Shown here: in pieces, positions 25,701-29,963 of the stretch | Numbering within the stretch: the first letter of the stretch is position 1 | How the letters are laid out: every line of letters starts with the position of its first letter | NCBI GenBank assembly: GCA_036524155.1 | Contig: DATDCV010000119.1 | Coordinates: 1 to 29,963, forward strand | Length of the DNA: 29,963 nucleotides | Direction of reading: 5' to 3' | Source of the DNA: DATDCV01 sp036524155 | GTDB lineage: Bacteria; Verrucomicrobiota; Verrucomicrobiia; Limisphaerales; UBA8199 | Translations under genes and position numbers: made by a program | Notes under the pieces: generated by a model | What the model was told of the DNA's origin: nothing | Databases searched by the model: none | What the model saw: the letters and a program-made list of their open reading frames with translations, nothing else

Positions 25701-28553
25701 GACAGCAGCAACGATGACGGCATCCAGGTCACCAACGATCTCCACAAGAGCTTCCCGATGTACGGCTCCTCCAAGGCGATCGCCCTCAGCCCGACCAGTT
25801 GGAACCGGCTCTACGACGTGATTTTTTCGGTGCCGTCAACACGCGAGATGTTCCTCCGCCGGCTGCGCACACTGCTGGATACCTGGGTAAAACCACCGGG
25901 TACCGCGACCAACCTGCTGGTGCTCGAGCCGCTGGTGTGGCAGTGGCGAGACCTTATTATCGAGGAAGCCCAGCGCGACCGCGCCAAATGGGGCTGGCCG
26001 GCCAAGGGCGGGCAATCGAACTTTGATCCCGGCATCGACCTCACCGATGGCGTCAATATTCTAATCGAGCAGTTCCTCAACAAGAGGAGGGAACATTTTT
26101 ACGGCAAGCATAGCATCACCAACACGGGCCTGACCGTGGGCATCTCGAAAACCGACAACGCCGGCATTCCGCTCGCTCAGCCCGGCAACCCGATCCTTTC
26201 ATTTCGTGACTGGGACTACAACCCCGCCTCCGGCAACCAGGACGAGGAATATGTGTGCCTAACCAACGCCAACGATTTCGCGGTGGACCTCTCCGGCTGG
26301 AAGCTGAGCGGCGGCATCGACCGCCGGCTCCAACCCGGGACGGTCATTCCCGCCTTCGGAGCGCTCTATTTGACGCCGAACGTGGTCGCGTTTCGCGCCC
26401 GCGCCAACGGCCCGCGGAGTGGCATGGGATTGCTGGTCCAGGGCAATTGTTCCGGGCACCTCAACGCCTGGGGCGACAGTTTTGTACTGTCCGATCCCGC
26501 GGGGCTAACGGTCTGCAGCAACGGCTACGCCGGGGTTCCCTCCGCGGCGCAGCGGTATCTGCGCATCACGGAGATCATGTACAACCCCGCCGGCGCCCCC
26601 GCCATAAACGCCGATCCGCAGCAATTCGAGTATCTGGAGCTGCGGAATATCTCCATCAACGTCACCCTCGACCTGACCGGCGTGCGTCTCACCAACGGAG
26701 TATATTTCAACTTCAGCGGAGGCAGCGTCACCAGCCTGGCGCCGGGTGCGACGGTCCTGGTTGTCCGCAACCGCAGCGCGTTCGTCGCCCTTTATGGGAG
26801 CGGCCAGCAAATCGCGGGTGAATTTGGCGGTGCGCTCGATAACGGCGGTGAAACGATTCGCCTGGAGGATGCGGTGGGCGAAAAGATTCTGGAGTTTGCC
26901 TACGACAATCGGTGGTACCCGATCACCGACGGGCTTGGATTTTCGCTGGTGATCGTGGATGACCTCGCGCCCTGGGATACATGGGGTTTGAGAGAAAGCT
27001 GGCGGGTCAGCGGACGGCTCCTCGGCTCCCCCGGCGCGGCCGACCCGCCCAGCCCGGCCACTGCTCCCGTTCGGGTCTCGGAGGTCCTCGCGCATACCGA
27101 CCCGCCTCAGATCGATTCGATCGAGTTGGAGAACCCAACCGGGACAAATGTTGACATCAGCGGCTGGTGGCTCACGGACGATTTCTACGCGCCCTTCAAG
27201 TACCGCATCCCGCAGGGCACGAGCATCTCCACAGGAGGGTTTCTCGTTCTTACAGCGAACGAGTTTGGGGCGGGCGCTCAGCCGTTTCTGCTCTCCGAAT
27301 ACGGCGACGGCGCCTTCCTGCTGGCCGCCGATAGTGCCGGCAATCTTTCCGGGTACTGCCACGGATTCGATTTTCCGGCATCCCCGAACGGGGTCTCTTT
27401 CGGACAGTATCTCACGAGCGAGGGCGAAGAGCATTGGGTATTGCAGAGCGCGGTGACACTCGGGCGGAGCAACGCCGCGCCGCGGGTGGGACCGATCGTG
27501 ATTTCCGAGATCATGTATCATCCGCCCGACCTGCCGGGCGGCGGCGATAACGACCAGGACGAATTCATCGAACTGCAGAACATCACCACCACCAACGTGC
27601 CGCTCTACTGCGTCTTCACCCAGGAACCGGGTTACGGCTTAGCCGCGCTCACCAACACGTGGCGGTTGCGCAATGCCGTCGACTATGATTTCCCGACCAA
27701 CACGGTGCTGGCGGCCGGCCGGCGACTGCTCGTGGTCGGTTTTGACCCCGCGACCAACACCACCCAATTCGCCGCGTTCCGGAACCGTTATGGCGTTGGA
27801 GCCGCCCTGCCGGTGTTCGGACCCTGGCGTGGCAAACTCGATAATTCATCTGACACGATCGAACTGAAATACCCGGACAAACCCGATGTCGGCCCCACCA
27901 ACCTGACTGTTCCGTTCGTGATGGCGGAAAAGGTCACTTATCATCAGAACTCACCGTGGCCCACCAACGCCGACGGGTTCGGCAGTTCGCTCCAACGGCG
28001 CGACCCTGCCGCTTATGGCAACGACCCAATCAATTGGTTCGCCGGAGTTCCCTCGGCGGGAACGAACAACGCCGAGGTCCCCTCAATCCTCGTGCAACCT
28101 CAGGGGCGCACAGTCGCAGCCGGCGACGACGTGCTGTTGAGCGTCAGCGCAGTCGGCACCGCGCCGCTGTCCTACCAATGGCGGAGGTGGAGCACCAATG
28201 TTGCGGGAGCCACGGCCGACTCGCTGCTTCTGCCGGGCGTAGCCTATGTCCAGGCCGGCGACTATTGCGTAGTCATTTCCAATTCCGCCGGAGCCGTTAC
28301 CAGCGCAGTTGCGACTCTTACCATCAGCATCCCTCAACCGGCGATCAGGGCCGTGTCGGTCGGCAATCACCCGGTAATGGTCAACCTGACCGCCACCGCC
28401 GGCGCGACCTACCTCCTGGAATACAAGCAGAACCTCTCCGACCCGAGCTGGACTGCGATTCCACCGGTTGTGCGGGCAGAAGCGGACCAGGTCACTTTGG
28501 TGGACACCAACCCTCCCGCGGTTCAACGCTTTTACCGCGTTCAGCAACAGTAA
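22722..28553 (+). CDS. Giant secreted LTD / LamG / CotH / Ig protein
   Basis: A 1943-residue secreted protein. The ATG at 22722 is preferred because a signal segment follows (ALSCVVGLLLLVCPGRSQ). Approximate order: LTD 1 at 40-190 (VILSEFMADN...WVEVYN); LamG/concanavalin-like domain 226-446 (GFWRLDETG ... VECWVKPG); beta-rich segment 450-730; CotH kinase-like domain 740-1126 (RGNSTRGYSKKSHRFEF, LANHNDVHGEELL, IPFDMNLSWG near 982). LTDs begin near 1156, 1280, 1450 and 1593. An Ig-like domain spans 1786-1870, and the terminal module ends QRFYRVQQQ. In the CotH motif the second Asp of the usual DxD-like site is Asn (DMN). The C-terminal third is collinear with that of the other giant protein, so the two are paralogues. 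Role unknown; extracellular. Confidence 0.93.
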   Translation: MSQEVSRVVSAGGSSPTRDCRVALSCVVGLLLLVCPGRSQVILSEFMADNIRTLTDDFGEYSDWVEVYNTAAIDVNLLDWGLTDTADKPFKWQFPATNLASRSSLLVYASNRDRRTPGQPLHTNFRLSASGEYLALTRPDGTTATVFAPAYPPQVADVSFGYGAEALTWKLLTTGTVGAVKVPLGSSLGATWTSNGFNHSTWTRATNGIGFESGSGEFGTNVMGDVLAGAPLGFWRLDETGTNGPVLNSGSSGSSGNGQFKGAATNTAAGPRPAEFPGFESNNRAASFNGSNGTVDMPYSAAFNPNGPFSVECWVKPGVVNSSTFCPVSCQYYVTPKRDGFVIYQVGAQWQFRIGNDSGYIAYARGGLAVAGLWSHVVGVYDGTTAALYVDGILAGSSGLSGTYAPNPSSPFRIGAGGGGAYVYNGKVDEVAFFNRALDAPEIARRYDIATSATNNYAALIQTDLRSAMYGVNGSVYFRIPFVVSNAPALTQLLLRVKCDDGFAAWLNGTPTVAANAPATLSWNSTATARQATADALDFVEYDLSSWVSALREGTNVLALQGLNYSATNGDFLLVTELEARAATTSLQAAPRYFVTPTPGAENGAGSAELGPILTFAGHTPQVPSTNESITITCRVAQALAPVSSVTLNWRVMYGGTTSQPMYDDGLHGDGLAGDGIYGATIPNREGAAWTYTAGQMVRWSITAVDSMARVSRWPLFQDPLDSAEYLGTVVQPDSVSSQLPIIHLFVSNYTAGVGVDNPDRSGGRASVFYDGEFYDNVFMCVRGNSTRGYSKKSHRFEFNHEHQFRHPGPGGMRLRKTSFTADYPDPTYIRQGLSFWLCEQAGAPGPFYHPVRLQMNGSFYQLANHNDVHGEELLRRLGYDPDGALYNAAGTVVPSQFSTGGFDKKTRQWEGNADYTALANAISETLPIGTRRTNIFDLLDLPEVINYMAAARFVHENDDVWANMSLYHDNDGDGLWRIIPFDMNLSWGAAYLDSSNDDGIQVTNDLHKSFPMYGSSKAIALSPTSWNRLYDVIFSVPSTREMFLRRLRTLLDTWVKPPGTATNLLVLEPLVWQWRDLIIEEAQRDRAKWGWPAKGGQSNFDPGIDLTDGVNILIEQFLNKRREHFYGKHSITNTGLTVGISKTDNAGIPLAQPGNPILSFRDWDYNPASGNQDEEYVCLTNANDFAVDLSGWKLSGGIDRRLQPGTVIPAFGALYLTPNVVAFRARANGPRSGMGLLVQGNCSGHLNAWGDSFVLSDPAGLTVCSNGYAGVPSAAQRYLRITEIMYNPAGAPAINADPQQFEYLELRNISINVTLDLTGVRLTNGVYFNFSGGSVTSLAPGATVLVVRNRSAFVALYGSGQQIAGEFGGALDNGGETIRLEDAVGEKILEFAYDNRWYPITDGLGFSLVIVDDLAPWDTWGLRESWRVSGRLLGSPGAADPPSPATAPVRVSEVLAHTDPPQIDSIELENPTGTNVDISGWWLTDDFYAPFKYRIPQGTSISTGGFLVLTANEFGAGAQPFLLSEYGDGAFLLAADSAGNLSGYCHGFDFPASPNGVSFGQYLTSEGEEHWVLQSAVTLGRSNAAPRVGPIVISEIMYHPPDLPGGGDNDQDEFIELQNITTTNVPLYCVFTQEPGYGLAALTNTWRLRNAVDYDFPTNTVLAAGRRLLVVGFDPATNTTQFAAFRNRYGVGAALPVFGPWRGKLDNSSDTIELKYPDKPDVGPTNLTVPFVMAEKVTYHQNSPWPTNADGFGSSLQRRDPAAYGNDPINWFAGVPSAGTNNAEVPSILVQPQGRTVAAGDDVLLSVSAVGTAPLSYQWRRWSTNVAGATADSLLLPGVAYVQAGDYCVVISNSAGAVTSAVATLTISIPQPAIRAVSVGNHPVMVNLTATAGATYLLEYKQNLSDPSWTAIPPVVRAEADQVTLVDTNPPAVQRFYRVQQQ

Positions 28554-28717
28554 GGCGGGATTACGGTGAGGCTTTTAGGGATTCCGGCGCCCGCCAGATC
28601 CGCTGCGGCGTTCCTTCAAAGACTGCGGTGTTCAACCCGGGCGAGTCCAAAAAAGTTTTCTTTTTTTGGGCCGCATTTGTACGATGATCTCAGATCTTAG
28701 GAACCGATCGAAACATT

Positions 28718-29218
28718 ATGAAAACCACCAACGAAAACCTCAAAGAAGCGTTCGCGGGCGAGAGCCAGGCCAGTCAGAAATACCTGAACTTTGCGGCCAA
28801 GGCTGAAAGGGAAGGCTTCAAGAACGTCGCCACCCTTTTCCGCACTGCGGCGGAGGCGGAGCGCATCCACGCCGCCGGCCACTTCGGCGCGATGGATGGC
28901 CTGGGAACCACTGTGCAAAACCTCGAAGCTGCGATCGCGGGAGAAACCTACGAGTTCACGCAGATGTACCCGCCGATGCTTCAGCAAGCCCAGTCGGAAG
29001 GGCACAAAGCCAAGCGGATGTTTGATTACGCGGCGAAAGCCGAGGCGGTCCATGCACGGCTTTACAAAATGGCTTTGGAGGCCGTGCAAAATGGACAGGA
29101 CTTGCCCCAGCCTAAAATCTATCTCTGTCCCGTGTGCGGCGATATTGAATTTGGAACACCGCCCGCGGTTTGCCCGGTTTGCAGCGCCAAGGGTTCCAGC
29201 TTCGTCCAGGTCGCCTGA
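28718..29218 (+). CDS. rbr: Rubrerythrin
   Basis: A 166-residue non-haem iron protein that reduces hydrogen peroxide in the cytoplasm. Residues 1-130 form the diiron four-helix domain with the expected Glu/His ligands (AGESQASQKY, AEAERIHAAGHFG, AGETYEF, AEAVHARLY). A C-terminal rubredoxin-like Fe(SCys)4 site follows: CPVCG (Cys137, Cys140) and CPVCS (Cys152, Cys155). The ATG at 28718 gives the normal N-terminus (MKTTNENLKEAFAGES). The upstream 160 bp holds a poly-A/poly-T hairpin and a short GATCT-C-AGATC palindrome at 28687-28697, either of which could be regulatory. It suggests oxygen exposure in an organism needing peroxide defence. Convergent with the next gene. Confidence 0.96.
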   Translation: MKTTNENLKEAFAGESQASQKYLNFAAKAEREGFKNVATLFRTAAEAERIHAAGHFGAMDGLGTTVQNLEAAIAGETYEFTQMYPPMLQQAQSEGHKAKRMFDYAAKAEAVHARLYKMALEAVQNGQDLPQPKIYLCPVCGDIEFGTPPAVCPVCSAKGSSFVQVA

Positions 29219-29239
29219 GAGCGTTGCCGGCCAGAGGAT

Positions 29240-29464
29240 TCAAAACTGGATCGCGTCATTCATTTGGCCGCATTGCGAGCAGCGTGACCGGACGACGTCT
29301 GCGTCGTCGGTATAGACGTAGCCGCATTTGCGACAGCGAAAGACGCGGTCCAGGCTGGCGTCCGGCTCGAACCGCCGTCGGCGCATTTCGGCGTAGACCG
29401 CCACTCCGCCCAGGACGGAAACCGCGGCCACCAGGTATGCAACGATGAGCTGCGAAGAAGACAT
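29240..29464 (-). CDS. Membrane-anchored zinc-ribbon protein
   Basis: A 74-residue protein. One N-terminal membrane helix (QLIVAYLVAAVSVLGGVAVYAEM) is followed by a basic patch (RRRRF) and a four-cysteine zinc ribbon with CRKC and CSQC, 17 residues apart, on the cytoplasmic side by the positive-inside rule. Function unknown. Its start lies 6 bp after the stop of the upstream TonB-C-like gene on the same strand, so the two are probably one transcription unit. Its end lies 21 bp from the convergent rubrerythrin stop, with no visible terminator between. Confidence 0.75.
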   Translation of the reverse strand: MSSSQLIVAYLVAAVSVLGGVAVYAEMRRRRFEPDASLDRVFRCRKCGYVYTDDADVVRSRCSQCGQMNDAIQF

Positions 29465-29470
29465 GAGCGC

Positions 29471-29963
29471 TTACGGTTTCGGGGCCGGGACGTTGGTAGC
29501 GGGAACAGTGTGCCACTCAAAAATCAGTTCGCCCCAGGCCAGGCCCAACAAGGGTGAAGCGGTTCCGGGGGTGAAGGGGAGCGGGGTGAACCGCGCGGCC
29601 CGCGCTCGCTGCAGGGCGTAATCGTCGGCTTCTTTCGAGCCGCTGCCAGGCCCGAGTAAAATAGTGGAGAGAGGGATCCCTTCAGGATCGACCAGCAACT
29701 GGACCACGCTGTTGGTGAGGATCTCGGCATGCGACCGGGAGGGCAAGTCGATGGGAGTTTTCAGCGCCCGGCCCGCCAGCGCGCCCGCCAGGCGGAAGGT
29801 TGAATGGTCCGGAAACAGTCCCGTTTCGTCGGCCCGGGTCAGCAGCAACTCGGGAGCAAAATTCGCCGGTCCTGCCGGGCGCCCGGAAGCATTCCCCGCG
29901 ATTGGAGCGGGAAATGAAGTTGCCAACTGCTCGAAACGCATCTCAAGAAAGCGAGGCGGCTCC
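29471..29963 (-). CDS. TonB-C-terminal-like protein (partial, cut by window end)
   Basis: The frame is open to the window edge. At least 163 residues are visible, with residues before the internal Met at 29941 reading EPPRFLE, so the true start is probably outside the window. The segment HAEILTNSVVQLLVDPEGIPLSTILLGPGSGSKEADDYALQRARAARFTPLP has the pattern of a TonB C-terminal domain: two beta-strands, a xSGxxxxDxxAL helix, and R-x-x-x-F-x-P. Such proteins act in the periplasm, transmitting inner-membrane energy to outer-membrane transporters, or are diverged secreted relatives. The second half lacks the usual last strand, so the assignment is moderate. Confidence 0.6.
   Translation of the reverse strand, partial: EPPRFLEMRFEQLATSFPAPIAGNASGRPAGPANFAPELLLTRADETGLFPDHSTFRLAGALAGRALKTPIDLPSRSHAEILTNSVVQLLVDPEGIPLSTILLGPGSGSKEADDYALQRARAARFTPLPFTPGTASPLLGLAWGELIFEWHTVPATNVPAPKP

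Noticed and set aside
24594..25745. 383-codon minus-strand open frame
   Set aside because: Antisense shadow of the plus-strand LTD/LamG/CotH gene, whose frame carries clear CotH motifs in this interval.

Overview
The window is about 30 kb of high-GC DNA. It most resembles a heterotrophic, polysaccharide-degrading member of the Verrucomicrobiota (Pedosphaera/Limisphaera-like). This is inferred from the gene families, not from a marker gene. The pointers are very large secreted proteins built from repeated lamin-tail domains (LTD) with CotH-like domains and a recurring ...W...(Y/F)(Y/F)RV module, secreted glycosidases, and many palindromic intergenic repeats.

Layout. 1-100: a near-perfect 26-bp-arm palindrome. 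103-366 (-): a small CxxC protein. 625-1800 (+): an exported metallo-beta-lactamase-fold protein that keeps five His ligands but lacks both usual Asp ligands. 1823-2037 (-): two tandem tRNA-Pro genes, anticodons CGG and GGG. 2110-5449 (-): dihydrolipoyl dehydrogenase (E3) and dihydrolipoyl acyltransferase (E2) of a 2-oxoacid dehydrogenase complex. Between them sits a four-helix-bundle (S23/IVP-type) gene bounded by inverted CTCGTC/GACGAG simple-repeat arms. 5571-5771: a 105-bp palindromic element and a second hairpin. 5793-6932 (-): an MGDG-synthase-like glycosyltransferase. 7095-7463 (-): a small membrane protein. 7557-7744: a second 105-bp element and another hairpin.

7767-28553 is a secreted-protein and glycan-degradation island. 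It starts with a 2831-residue LTD/CotH/beta-helix/Ig protein (-), followed by an NHL-propeller protein (+) and a decayed coding remnant. Next come a fusion of an alginate-lyase-like domain with a GH27 alpha-galactosidase (-) and a divergent GH29 alpha-L-fucosidase (+). It ends with a 1943-residue LTD/LamG/CotH/Ig protein (+). The glycosidases suggest use of galactose- and fucose-containing polysaccharides. The giant proteins may be surface or matrix proteins, but their function is not known from sequence.

28718-29963: rubrerythrin (+), then on the opposite strand a membrane-anchored zinc-ribbon protein and a TonB-C-like protein cut by the window edge.

The best candidates for something undescribed are the inverted-repeat-bounded four-helix-bundle cassette inside the E2-E3 gene pair, the lyase-GH27 fusion beside the fucosidase and giant proteins, and the 105-bp palindromic element family. 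No CRISPR array, transposase, integrase or phage gene was recognised.
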